Shown here piece by piece: positions 17,871 to 27,100 of a stretch of 64,000 nt of DNA; the first letter of the stretch is position 1, and the number at the start of each line of letters is the position of its first letter. The notes beneath the pieces are model-generated. The model worked only from the letters and a program-made list of their open reading frames with translations. It had not been told where the DNA came from and ran no database searches. Origin of the DNA: Saccharibacillus nicotianae (lineage in GTDB: Bacteria; Bacillota; Bacilli; Paenibacillales; Paenibacillaceae); NCBI RefSeq assembly GCF_042681745.1, contig NZ_JBHUGF010000006.1, positions 1 through 64,000 of the forward strand. The letters run 5' to 3'. A program made the translations under genes and the position numbers.

Positions 17871-17886
17871 ATAGTAAAAATGTAAT

Positions 17887-17910
17887 GTTTCACCTTTTGG
17901 TACTGGGTTT
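17887..17910 (+). promoter_or_regulatory. Candidate sigma-B promoter of the GlsB/YeaQ gene
   Basis: GTTTCA (17887-17892), a 12-base spacer and GGGTTT (17905-17910) fit the GTTTAA-N12-15-GGGTAT form of sigma-B promoters. It lies 80 bases before a stress-family gene. The last -10 bases deviate from the consensus. Confidence 0.55.
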
Positions 17911-17990
17911 ATATACGAAGTAAGACAAACTGCTAACTGATCGATATTACAATATCTATTTTGACTTGTTCAGCAAAGGAGGCGATTACG

Positions 17991-18248
17991 ATGTGGGGCA
18001 TTATTATTAGTATTGTTATGGCAGTTATTATCGGCATTATTGGTAATGCACTTGCAGGTAATGAAATGCCAGGCGGCATTATCGGCGCTGCTATTGCTGG
18101 ATTTGTAGGCGCATGGTTAGGCGCTTTATTATTTGGTCATTTTGGACCAACAATTGGAGATTTTGCGATTATTCCTGCTATACTAGGAACTGCTATCTTT
18201 GTGTTTTTGCTTGGTTTGGTTTCCAGATTGTTCAGAAGAACAGCCTGA
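17991..18248 (+). CDS. GlsB/YeaQ/YmgE-family stress membrane protein
   Basis: Started at ATG 17991 (AAAGGAGG 8 bases upstream) the protein has 85 residues with three glycine-rich transmembrane helices: IIGIIGNALAG, GGIIGAAIAGFVGAWLG and IIPAILGTAIFVFLLGLVSRL. This is the transglycosylase-associated/GlsB family, often induced by general or envelope stress, with no known enzymatic activity. A sigma-B-like promoter stands upstream. Confidence 0.9.
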   Translation: MWGIIISIVMAVIIGIIGNALAGNEMPGGIIGAAIAGFVGAWLGALLFGHFGPTIGDFAIIPAILGTAIFVFLLGLVSRLFRRTA

Positions 18249-18418
18249 GCCTATACCAGCATCACATATACAAGCCATACTTAACGCAAGCTACACAGAA
18301 TACATGAACTTCAAGAACAGCTTTATTAAGGAAGAACATATGGCTAAATGTTTTCTTACTTACAAAGATTGATCTGTTTAGACAAATCGATCTAAATTAA
18401 ATCAAGGAGTGATTAATA

Positions 18419-18952
18419 ATGAATGAAGTCGAAAAACAGTACCCAGTCCAAACAAGTTCTACATTTGTAAAAGGTGTATTTATCGGAGGTTTGTTGGGAG
18501 CAGCAGCAGCATTGTTGTTCGCACCAAAACCAGGTCGCGAACTACGCGGCGACATTTCTGATAAAATCGTTGTTGCTACTGACAAAACGAAAGAAGTTGC
18601 AGGTAATGTAACAGATCGTACGAAAGAGATCGCTACTACAGTAGCAGATCAAACTTCTCAAGTAGCAGGTCTAGTAAGCGATTCTGCGGTCTCTTTAGCT
18701 CAAACAGTTTCTACAAAAGCTAAAGATGTAGCTAAATCAATTACAGAGAATAAAGAAACAGTAGCTAACTCTTTGGCTGATGCTGCTCAAAGCGTAGCTA
18801 AAGACGTTAAAGAAGCTTCTGATAATGTAAGTAAAGATGTAAAAGATGCTTCTAACGATGTAGCTAAAGAAGCTCAAAATAAAAGCAATGAAGTGAAAAA
18901 AGAAGTGAATTCTACAACGGGTAGTAACAACACAAGTTTCCCTACACGTTAA
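18419..18952 (+). CDS. YtxH-domain protein with LEA-like repeats
   Basis: The 177-residue protein opens with the YtxH domain: a hydrophobic segment FVKGVFIGGLLGAAAALLFAPKPGRELR. From residue 50 on it is a long run of degenerate 11-residue repeats rich in Lys, Asp, Thr and Ala (VADQTSQVAG, VSTKAKDVAKS, VKDASNDVAKE). This resembles group 3 late-embryogenesis-abundant proteins, which protect against drying or salt. YtxH-type proteins of Bacillus belong to general-stress regulons. The ribosome site is AAGGAG 11 bases before the ATG. I do not see a clear sigma-B promoter directly upstream. Confidence 0.85.
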   Translation: MNEVEKQYPVQTSSTFVKGVFIGGLLGAAAALLFAPKPGRELRGDISDKIVVATDKTKEVAGNVTDRTKEIATTVADQTSQVAGLVSDSAVSLAQTVSTKAKDVAKSITENKETVANSLADAAQSVAKDVKEASDNVSKDVKDASNDVAKEAQNKSNEVKKEVNSTTGSNNTSFPTR

Positions 18953-18964
18953 TAGGTATTCACC

Positions 18965-18996
18965 AATAGCCGGCTCATTGCAGTCGGCTATTTTTA
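18965..18996 (+). terminator. Terminator after the YtxH gene
   Basis: AATAGCCG and CGGCTATT pair around a 12-base loop and are followed by a T-rich tract on the plus strand. Confidence 0.85.
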
Positions 18997-19068
18997 TGTC
19001 CGGTTCATAGAACATCTGAAATATATACTTAATGGATCTTATTATTATATGAAAGCGAGGGAACATCG

Positions 19069-19434
19069 ATGGCTAATGACACCAAAGAAGTATCACCGCG
19101 CTCTCCAGAACTCGTCAAACCTCCTAGTGAAATTGGAGAGCATCCTTTTGAGTTGCGCCATGAAGTAAAGCGCCTGAATGAGCGCCTCGATCAGATAGCT
19201 GAATCGTTAGACAAAGCAGAGATTCAAGATATTATTGAAAACTATAGTAGCGTCAAGCGTAGACTGGTTGTTAACTTTGTTGCCGGTGCAGCACGTGGTC
19301 TAGGGTTATCTCTAGGAACTATTGTTATTCTAGCTATTCTAGGTTTTGTATTAAGCCAACTGGTTTCTCTTCCTCTTATCGGAAACTATATTGCACAAAT
19401 TCTAGACTATGTAAAAGCTTCGCAAGGTAGATAA
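19069..19434 (+). CDS. DUF5665-family membrane protein
   Basis: The 121-residue protein has a hydrophilic N-terminal half with a predicted coiled coil (HEVKRLNERLDQIAESLDKAEIQDIIENY). One hydrophobic hairpin follows in the C-terminal half (GLGLSLGTIVILAILGFVLSQLVSLPLIGNYI). This layout is that of DUF5665 proteins of Bacillales, which have no known function. Position between YtxH and the sigB operon suggests a stress or envelope role, but I see no dedicated promoter. Confidence 0.8.
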   Translation: MANDTKEVSPRSPELVKPPSEIGEHPFELRHEVKRLNERLDQIAESLDKAEIQDIIENYSSVKRRLVVNFVAGAARGLGLSLGTIVILAILGFVLSQLVSLPLIGNYIAQILDYVKASQGR

Positions 19435-19459
19435 AATCGATATGATATCTATCAAAGTC

Positions 19460-19521
19460 AAAAAACCTCTATGTTCAATATATCACCTATACTTTATAGG
19501 GATTGAATATAGAGGTTTTTT
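19460..19521. terminator. Bidirectional terminator between DUF5665 and sigB
   Basis: ACCTCTAT-TTCAAT and ATTGAA-ATAGAGGT form a long stem flanked by A6 on the left and T6 on the right. It can therefore stop transcription from both sides. Confidence 0.85.
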
Positions 19522-19546
19522 GATGAATATATATAATTTTTCACAA

Positions 19547-19594
19547 AAAATGCGCTTGTACTATTCCATGATTCGGAACAATAAAGCGCATTTT
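19547..19594 (-). terminator. Terminator of the sigB operon
   Basis: AAAATGCGCTT...AAGCGCATTTT, with an inner GTTCC/GGAA pairing, forms a hairpin followed by T-rich sequence on the minus strand. It lies 68 bases behind sigB. Confidence 0.8.
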
Positions 19595-19661
19595 AACAAT
19601 CTTCTATTTTCCAAGTTATCCTAGCATCGTTGCTACACTGCTTGGCATGTATACAGTCCAT

Positions 19662-20438
19662 TTAGCCTGAAGTAGAAGCATTTGACATGATCTGCTTCAA
19701 CTTTTCAGTTGCCCGCTTTTGAATACGGGATACACTCATCTGAGATACACCAAGCTTTTGAGCAATCGCACGCTGAGATTGACCTTCCTGGAAAGCCAAT
19801 AACAACACTTTTTGTTCTTGCTCTTTTAATTGACTAAGCGCTTGCTGTAGATCCATACGTTTCTCTACAGAATCGTAATCATTCACATCGGCACTAATCA
19901 ATTCGCCTAGTGTAGCTGCACTCTCCTCTTGTGACAGTGGAGAATCCAAAGATACATAGTGATAGCATTCACGTCCAGCAAGAACCTCAATCGTCTCTTC
20001 TTCAGATAGATCTAGAAAATGAGCAATTTCACGCACATGGGGTGAACGTTCCAATTTCATAGTTAATTCATCGATAGCTTGTTGTACTAATGCTCCCTTT
20101 TCTTTAATACGACGGGGAACCTGTATGTACCAAGATTTATCGCGCAAGAAATTTTTCATATGCCCGATCATACTCTTCATCGCATATGGTTCAAAAGGAA
20201 TCCCAAGTGAGATATCATATTGCTGCAACAAACGGATTAATGCCATCTGTCCTACCTGGTACAAATCTTCATACAAGTCTGGTCGGTTACGGGCAATTTT
20301 ACCCGAAGCCATTTTGACCATAGGCTCATACTTTTTGATAAGTACGGTAGCGATGTCATTATCTTTTGTTTGTTGATACTCCCAGATCATACTGATTGCC
20401 TCGTCCATAGACTCGGGGGGAGTTAATCTTTCACTCAT
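19662..20438 (-). CDS. sigB: General stress sigma factor SigB
   Basis: At 258 residues this is a group 3 sigma factor of the SigB/SigF/SigG type. Region 2 includes DLYEDLYQVGQMALIRLLQQYD and the -10-reading stretch FEPYAMKSMIGHMKNFLRDK. Region 3 is present, and region 4 has the helix-turn-helix GQSQRAIAQKLGVSQMSVSRIQKRA. The gene follows rsbV and rsbW and overlaps rsbW by 4 bases (ATGA). This order, and the absence of a spoIIA-type neighbourhood, favours SigB over SigF. It directs RNA polymerase to GTTT-N-GGGTA promoters, several of which I see nearby. Confidence 0.93.
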   Translation of the reverse strand: MSERLTPPESMDEAISMIWEYQQTKDNDIATVLIKKYEPMVKMASGKIARNRPDLYEDLYQVGQMALIRLLQQYDISLGIPFEPYAMKSMIGHMKNFLRDKSWYIQVPRRIKEKGALVQQAIDELTMKLERSPHVREIAHFLDLSEEETIEVLAGRECYHYVSLDSPLSQEESAATLGELISADVNDYDSVEKRMDLQQALSQLKEQEQKVLLLAFQEGQSQRAIAQKLGVSQMSVSRIQKRATEKLKQIMSNASTSG

Positions 20439-20887
20439 ACAGTTTCCTCGCTTAGAGCAAGGTTTTTAGACAATACTACACGAGTACCTTGACCAGCAGA
20501 ATTTTCGATACTCACATTATCCATCAATGCTTGCATCAAATAAAAACCTAATCCACCGATTTGTACATCGTTTAGGTCTTTATCATGAAGTGTATTGTTC
20601 TGTCCCATATCCTTTACTGATTCGAAGCTCTCCCCTTCATCTTCGACAATAATGGATAATGTTTCTTCACCAACTTCAAAAGTCACTTCCACATGTCCTC
20701 CCTCTTGTCCGTACGCATACAACACAGAGTTATTACAAGCTTCAGAGACAGCTACTTTCATATCTTCAATATCTTCATAAGAAAAGCCCATTTTAGAAGC
20801 AATTCCATACAAATTTAGTCTTACAACGTCCACAAATTCTGCCGTCGCAGGCAAATTAAGAACTACTTTTTGAGTATCAGCATTCAT
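20435..20887 (-). CDS. rsbW: Anti-sigma-B factor and kinase RsbW
   Basis: The 150-residue protein is a GHKL-type serine kinase. The N box reads VAVSEACNNSVLYAYG, the G1 box VEDEGESFE and the G2 box GGLGFYLMQALMD. RsbW binds SigB in unstressed cells and phosphorylates RsbV. When dephosphorylated RsbV accumulates, RsbW switches partner and frees SigB. It starts 18 bases after rsbV and overlaps sigB by 4 bases, so the three are translated from one message. Confidence 0.93.
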   Translation of the reverse strand: MNADTQKVVLNLPATAEFVDVVRLNLYGIASKMGFSYEDIEDMKVAVSEACNNSVLYAYGQEGGHVEVTFEVGEETLSIIVEDEGESFESVKDMGQNNTLHDKDLNDVQIGGLGFYLMQALMDNVSIENSAGQGTRVVLSKNLALSEETV

Positions 20888-20905
20888 TCTATGTTCGATC
20901 CTTTC

Positions 20906-21244
20906 CTATTGGGAATTCTCCTGAGGGACAAAAAACTTAGCAATACCAGTCATTTCAAATAACTTTTGAATCTGCGGAGGAACTTCTTCAACAGTAAAGC
21001 TGGCATTCATACCGTGCCGTGCTTTTAGAATCGAAAGTAGAATACCAATACCAGTACTGTCAATATATTTCAGGTCTTTCATATTGATAATTAAATCTTG
21101 TTCAGCTTCCCCGACAAGAGGTTCCATCACAAGACGGAATTCTGGAGCAACCGATAAATCCATTTCCCCACTTAAAAATACGGTGCATGCTCTTTCATCC
21201 ATTTCAGTTACAACATTAAATTTCTCATTTTTATTAGTAGTCAT
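20906..21244 (-). CDS. rsbV: Anti-anti-sigma factor RsbV
   Basis: Started at ATG 21244 (GGGGAG 7 bases upstream) the protein has 112 residues and is a STAS domain. The phosphorylation site is the serine in KYIDSTGIGIL (near residue 61), the residue that RsbW phosphorylates and the PP2C phosphatase dephosphorylates. An in-frame ATG two codons earlier sits on the ribosome site. A sigma-B-type promoter 36 bases upstream implies that the rsbV-rsbW-sigB part is autoregulated. Confidence 0.93.
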   Translation of the reverse strand: MTTNKNEKFNVVTEMDERACTVFLSGEMDLSVAPEFRLVMEPLVGEAEQDLIINMKDLKYIDSTGIGILLSILKARHGMNASFTVEEVPPQIQKLFEMTGIAKFFVPQENSQ

Positions 21245-21279
21245 AGACATTCTCCCCTGAACAATGGTTTCTTTACTAA

Positions 21280-21305
21280 TAACCCAACTGCAAAACTTCT
21301 GAAAC
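21280..21305 (-). promoter_or_regulatory. Sigma-B-type promoter of rsbV-rsbW-sigB
   Basis: GTTTCA (21305-21300), a 14-base spacer and GGGTTA (21285-21280) on the minus strand fit sigma-B promoters closely. It lies 36 bases upstream of the rsbV ATG. In B. subtilis and B. cereus the corresponding genes also have an internal sigma-B promoter. Confidence 0.75.
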
Positions 21306-21371
21306 ATCCAAAATATAACATAAACTATAGAGTCATAAAACTACTTTAATTCATTGTCTCAACAAATGTAT

Positions 21372-21440
21372 AAATAAGAAAATAATTTTATCTCATGTGA
21401 TGATACGATCAATACAGGACATAAATATTATTTTCTTATT
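21372..21440 (-). terminator. AT-rich inverted repeat behind the second hybrid kinase gene
   Basis: ATAAGAAAATAAT and ATTATTTTCTTAT lie about 43 bases apart, downstream of the kinase at 21459. They could form a weak terminator or an antiterminator-like structure between the upstream regulators and rsbV. There is no GC-rich stem or clean T tract, so read-through is likely. Confidence 0.4.
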
Positions 21441-21458
21441 GATGATCTTATCTTATTT

Positions 21459-23129
21459 TTAAAAGACTGATTTTTTGGTTTCATAGTTATGAGGATTTGT
21501 GGAGTAATGTTCTAGCATATTTTTCACACTTACTAATTTGACAGGCTTGCTAATATAGTCATCCATCCCTGCTGCAAAACAGCGACCTTTGATTCCTTCC
21601 ATGACATCAGCAGTCATCGCAATAATAACAGGGCTCTCGTCTTTTTGCAGACTTCGAATCATTCTAGTTGCTTCTAGACCATCAACATTAGGCATTTGAA
21701 CATCCATAAAAATATAATCGTATTGATGAACAGAAGCCATCCGAATCGCTTCTTCTCCATCATCTGCCATATCCGGGTTATATCCTAAACGGTTAAGCAT
21801 ACTTACCATTAACTTCTGATTGATGGGATGATCATCTACAACAAGAATATTAGGAGCAGATGAATATCTGTTCGACCATAGATGCTCTGCACGCTCTTCT
21901 AACAATCCAAGCGTGGGGTCGTCCATAATATATTCCCCTGTACAAATTGTAAATACAAATACAGCTCCTGAGCCTTCATGAAGCGGTGTAGTCTCTAATC
22001 GAATATCCCCATCCATCATTTGAACAAGATTTTTACAAATTGCTAATCCAAGACCTGTACCGCCGTACTTTCTTGTCATTGAAGAATCAAGCTGTGAAAA
22101 CGGTTGGAATAATTGTTCGCGCTTATCTTCAGCAATTCCGATTCCGGTATCTTTTACTTTAAATTCAAGTTCTAAACGCTCTGCTAGTTTATCTTTGATC
22201 GTTACTTCTAGATAAACTCCGCCTTCATTGGTAAATTTGATAGCATTCGCTGTTAAATTGATCAATACTTGGCGCAAACGAGCCATATCCCCATACAAGT
22301 ATGCAGGCACATCTTCAGTTACTGAATACATTAACTCTAGATTTTTTTTGCCAGCATCAACAGAGAACAGACTGAACACTTCTGAAATACAAGCTTCCAG
22401 AGAAAAAGGATGTTCTTCCAGTTCCATTTTACCGGATTCCATTTTAGTAAAATCAAGAATATCATTAATGACCATTACTAATGTATCTGCACTACTTCGA
22501 ATAATCGAAGCATATTCTTTTTGCTCTTCTTGAAGCTCCGTATCCATCAACAGATCAATCATGCCGATCACACCGTTCATCGGGGTACGAATTTCGTGAC
22601 TCATCATAGCCAAAAATTCTGTTTTAGCTTTAGCCGCGATCTCGGCTGCTTCTTTGGCTACTGTTAATTCTTGATTAATTTTTTCCAATTCCAATGTTTT
22701 CTGTTGTAACAACATGGATTGCGTTTTATGACGTTTATTGGTCAAATACATACTTACAAATCCTTCAATTTTGGACTTGAGGATCTGTGGAATAAATGGC
22801 TTAACCATATAATCAATCGCACCCGCAGAATAACCTGCAAATAAATGCTCAGATTCTTTGCTATTTGCAGATATAAAGATGATCGGAATTTCTTTTGTTT
22901 TCTCACGCGCTTTGATAAGCTTAGCCGTTTCAATCCCGTCCATCCCTGGCATTTGTACATCAAGCACAATTACAGCAAATTCATCTTTCAGCAAACAGCG
23001 TAATGCTTCTTCACCAGATGTTGCTTTAACCAGATTATAACGTTCACTTTCAAGAACGGCTTCCAGAGCGAGTAAGTTTTCAGGTCGATCATCTACTAAT
23101 AAGATATGAATCGGTTCATGAAACCTCAT
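21459..23129 (-). CDS. Hybrid kinase with REC-HisKA-HATPase-REC architecture
   Basis: The 556-residue cytoplasmic protein begins with a receiver domain (VDDRPENLL, phospho-acceptor D57 in VLDVQMPGMDG, K110). A coiled coil (136-170) and HisKA with H178 in MSHEIRTPMNG follow. The HATPase domain has N box NLTANAIKFT and G boxes DTGIGI and GTGLGLAI. A second receiver with D476 in FMDVQMPNVDG ends the protein. No membrane segment or sensor domain is present, so input must come through the first REC domain or a partner. It lies between the methyltransferase and rsbV, 18 bases downstream of the former, hence in the sigma-B regulatory operon. B. cereus has no direct counterpart in its sigB cluster as far as I recall. 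Confidence 0.88.
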   Translation of the reverse strand: MRFHEPIHILLVDDRPENLLALEAVLESERYNLVKATSGEEALRCLLKDEFAVIVLDVQMPGMDGIETAKLIKAREKTKEIPIIFISANSKESEHLFAGYSAGAIDYMVKPFIPQILKSKIEGFVSMYLTNKRHKTQSMLLQQKTLELEKINQELTVAKEAAEIAAKAKTEFLAMMSHEIRTPMNGVIGMIDLLMDTELQEEQKEYASIIRSSADTLVMVINDILDFTKMESGKMELEEHPFSLEACISEVFSLFSVDAGKKNLELMYSVTEDVPAYLYGDMARLRQVLINLTANAIKFTNEGGVYLEVTIKDKLAERLELEFKVKDTGIGIAEDKREQLFQPFSQLDSSMTRKYGGTGLGLAICKNLVQMMDGDIRLETTPLHEGSGAVFVFTICTGEYIMDDPTLGLLEERAEHLWSNRYSSAPNILVVDDHPINQKLMVSMLNRLGYNPDMADDGEEAIRMASVHQYDYIFMDVQMPNVDGLEATRMIRSLQKDESPVIIAMTADVMEGIKGRCFAAGMDDYISKPVKLVSVKNMLEHYSTNPHNYETKKSVF

Positions 23130-23147
23130 GGAATCCCCCTACAATCT

Positions 23148-24041
23148 CTAATTAATTTTGCGATATACTTTCTCTACACGATCCAATAATTCATAACTAT
23201 CACTGTATTCTGTAAATTGCATTGATTCTTTGGAGCCTAATACTAATATTCCAAAACGACTCAAACTCTCGTTAAATAATCCATGAACTTGATCACGCAA
23301 TTCATCATTAAAATAGATCATTACATTACGGCAAAGAATAACGTTAAATTCATTAAACGAACGATCAGTTGCTAGATTATGCTCTGCAAAGATCATATTT
23401 TTTCGTAAAAACGGTTGAAAGATAACAGAACTATACTTCGCTGTATAATATTCAGAAAACGAACGCTTCCCGCCCGCTTCTAGATAATTTTTGGTGTAAA
23501 GTTGCATGCGTTCTATTCCAAACACACCTTCACGCGCTTGTTGCAACGATCGGTTATTCATATCGGTCGCATAAATTCTTGCTTTGTCTAACAAACCCTC
23601 TTCATGCAATAAGATTGCCATGGAATAGACTTCTTCTCCTGTAGAACATCCAGCATGCCAGATCCGAATATAAGGATACGTTCGTAGTAAAGGAATCACT
23701 TTTTCACGAAACATACGAAAAAGTGAAGGGTCACGAAACATTTCAGTGACCGGTATCGATAAATTCTGTACCAAGCGTTCAAAACAAGCACGATCATGAA
23801 GTACTTTTTCTTGAAGCGCTGAGATAGATTTAAGATTCTCTGCATGCACATGATGCCAGATTCTTCGGGTTAAAGAAGCTCTGGCATAATTGCGAAAATC
23901 GTAACCATATAGACGATGCACTCCATCCATAAGCAAATCAACTTCGATATTTTCGCGTTCTGCCAGATTATTGACAATCAATTCATCCGCTTGGGGCGGT
24001 TCGGATTTGATTGGTAATTGGTCACGTTCTGTCTGTGTCAT
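23148..24041 (-). CDS. rsbM: CheR-type protein methyltransferase (RsbM-like)
   Basis: The 297-residue protein has the CheR arrangement: an N-terminal helical domain (residues 30-95) and a SAM-binding domain with IRIWHAGCSTGEEVYSMAI (GxxxGEE). YATDMNNRSLQQAREGVF and FNVILCRNVMIYFN follow. The dinucleotide-side motif VTEMFRDPSLF replaces the usual TxFFRD. CheR enzymes methylate glutamates of chemoreceptors, but no chemotaxis gene is near. In B. cereus the RsbM methyltransferase methylates the kinase RsbK and keeps sigma-B low without stress. The adjacency to the RsbK-like kinase makes the same role likely here (inference). Confidence 0.85.
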   Translation of the reverse strand: MTQTERDQLPIKSEPPQADELIVNNLAERENIEVDLLMDGVHRLYGYDFRNYARASLTRRIWHHVHAENLKSISALQEKVLHDRACFERLVQNLSIPVTEMFRDPSLFRMFREKVIPLLRTYPYIRIWHAGCSTGEEVYSMAILLHEEGLLDKARIYATDMNNRSLQQAREGVFGIERMQLYTKNYLEAGGKRSFSEYYTAKYSSVIFQPFLRKNMIFAEHNLATDRSFNEFNVILCRNVMIYFNDELRDQVHGLFNESLSRFGILVLGSKESMQFTEYSDSYELLDRVEKVYRKIN

Positions 24042-24145
24042 TAGTATTCAGCCCCGCTTCAATATTTCTTGTATATTTTCAAGTGTAAAATGTCTGTGAA
24101 AGGTATAAAAGTTCAGTATTACTATCCATTACCCAAATTATTCAC

Positions 24146-27100
24146 TTACGAATACAACCATACACGCATTAATGACAAAAGTTGATCCGTTTGAATCGGT
24201 TTTTTCACATAATCAGAAGCACCGGCTTCAATACATTTCGCTCGATCATCTTTCATCGCTTTCGCAGTCAGTGCAATAATTGGCAATTTCTCATAAGCTG
24301 GAATTTGGCGAATAATACGCATCGCTTCATATCCATCCATTTCTGGCATCATCATATCCATCAATACCAGATCGAAATCATCCCGCTGTAAAATTTCTAT
24401 CGCTTCTCGTCCATTTTCAGCAAATGTAACATCCATACGATATCCTTCTAACACACTGGATAATGCAAATACATTACGTACATCATCATCGACTAACAAA
24501 ATACGTTTGCCTTCAAACAATGTTTCTTTGTTATGCAGCTTTTGTAAAATGCGACGCTTATCTTCTGGTAAATCAGCTTCGACACGATGTAAAAACAGTG
24601 TAGTCTCATCCAGCAAACGTTCTGGAGATTTAACATCTTTGATAATAATTGATTCTGCATATTTGCGTAATTGGGTTTCTTCTTTATTATCGAGTTCTTT
24701 CCCTGTATAAATAATAATCGGCAGATCACTTAATTGTTGATCATCACGAATACGATCCAATAATTCAAAACCTGTCATATCGGTAAGCATAAGATCGAGC
24801 ACCATACAATCATAACGCTTGCTCCGTAGCTCATTCAAAGCTTCTACACCTGTAGATACAGCAGTGATAGCCACATCATCATGTCCGATCAATTCAATAA
24901 TTGATTTACGTTGATTTTCATCATCTTCAACAATCAGTAATTGTTTTAGACTTTGAGCTGTATATGATTCCAGATGAGAAAATGCTTGTTCCAGTGATTC
25001 TTTGCTAGATGGTTTTTTGAGGTATGCAATTGCACCCATCATCAATCCTTGTTTTACATCATCGACTACAGAGATAACATGAACAGGAATATGACGTGTA
25101 TGAGCATTGCTTTTCAGTTCACTCAAAATGGACCAACCATCCATAATAGGTAGCTGAATATCAAGAATGATAGCATCCGGTATATATGTTTTGGCCATAT
25201 GCATACCTGTATCACCTTGCATAGCGACCAGAGCTTTAAATCCGCGACCACGAGCCATCTCCAACAATATTTTAGCAAAATTCACATCATCTTCGATAAT
25301 CAAAATAACTTTATCGCTTTTATTCAAACGATCTCGATCATCGGCTAATGGTTGTGGAATAATCATTGGTTCTTCATTCGTATCATTTTTACCAGGCGAC
25401 ATTGAACCTGGTGAATTACGAAGCAATTGCTCTGTAAAATCAGCCGATGTATATACATCACCAGTAGCTGTATGAGTATCCGATTGTTCTACCTGGGCTA
25501 CCTGTTCATCGGTAAGTGCATCTTGTCTTGGCAAGTAAAGGGTAAATGCACTACCTTTATTTTCTACTGATTCGAGTCCTATTCCCCCGCCAAGCAGACG
25601 TGACAATTCGCGACTGATCGATAATCCAAGTCCTGTACCACCGTACTTACGGCTGGTTGTACCATCTACCTGTTGGAAAGCTTCAAAAATAATATCTTGT
25701 TTGTCTGCTGGAATACCGATACCACTATCTTTGACTGTAACCGCAATATAATCATGATTACGATTCAGATAAGAAGGAACCTGATCCGCAGCAGGAATAT
25801 TAATATTGACATCAATATGACCTTTGTCTGTAAATTTGAAAGCATTGGATAACATATTCCGTAAAATTTGCTTCACTCGATGATCATCAGTAACTACAGC
25901 TTCTGGAACATTATCAGCAATATTGATATTTAGCGCTATTCCTTTTTGAATAGCTACCGGAGCAAAGTTCATATTTACAAAAGTTTCGATTGCTTTCATC
26001 GGTACAGCTTCCAGATTGATATCCATTTTACCCGCATCTACTTTGGACAAGTCTAAAATCTCATCAATCATTTTCAGCAGATCGGCTCCCGACATATAGA
26101 TCGTGCTAGCATACTCTACTTGTTTCTCGGTCAGATTACCGCCCTTGTTCTCAGTAAGCAATTGAGACAGAATCAATAAACTGTTCAGTGGAGTCCGCAG
26201 TTCGTGAGACATATTAGCAAGAAATTCTGATTTGTATTTACTGCTGATCGATAATTGTTGTGCTTGTTGTTCTAACCGATGGCGGCTTTGTTCGATCTCT
26301 TGATTCTGCTCTTCCACCTGTTGTACTTGTTCTTGTAATTCACGTGTCTTGGCTATTAATTCATTATTGAAATGTTCTAGTTCTTCTTGTTGACGTTGTA
26401 ACAAATCTTCAGAACGTTTCAACTCTTCTGTCTGTTCTTCTAGATTTTCGTTGGTGCGTTTGAGTTCTTCTTGTTGCATTTGCAATTCTTCAGACTGACT
26501 TTGCAATTCTTCAGTCATTGCTTGCGATTCGCGTAATAATTCTTCGATATGCAATCGACGATTAATATTGTTCAAAATCACGCCTAAATTATGGCATAAC
26601 AGCGCAAGTAATTGTTTTTGTAAGTCTGTAAATGTGTTTAACGAAGCTAATTCAATAACACCTAACAATTCATCATCAAATAAAATCGGATAAATCATAA
26701 TACTTTGAGGTGGATTCTTCCCTGTTGCAGAATGAACCGAAACATAATTATCCGGCACATCATCTAAAATAATAGGATGTTGGTCAGAAGCACACTGTCC
26801 TGCAAGACCTTCGCCTAACAGTAAAGTAGACTTCGCTTGTAATGTCCCTTCGCCTGCATAAGATGCTTGCAAAGCAAGCTCATTAGGATTGTTAATCTTA
26901 CGTACATAAAGGGCACTAAAATGTGCACCTAGCGTAGGAGAAAATTCATTAATAAATGTCTGTGCACTTTGCTCTAGTGTGCTTACTCCACGTAACAACT
27001 CTGTAATCCGTGCACTGTTGGAGTTGAGCCATGATTGATCTTGTTGTGCTTGTTGGTAACGACGTTCTGCTTCTCGTTGCTCTTCCAAATCTGTTGCCAT

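Noticed and set aside
18936..18960. A further sigma-B-like motif, GTTTCC-N13-GGTATT, before the DUF5665 gene
   Set aside because: It overlaps the end of the YtxH gene and is followed at once by the YtxH terminator (18965-18996), so a transcript from it would not reach the next gene.
23148..24041. Assignment of the CheR-type gene to chemotaxis
   Set aside because: No receptor, CheA, CheB or flagellar gene is near, while a hybrid kinase and the sigma-B regulators are directly adjacent, so an RsbM-like role fits better.
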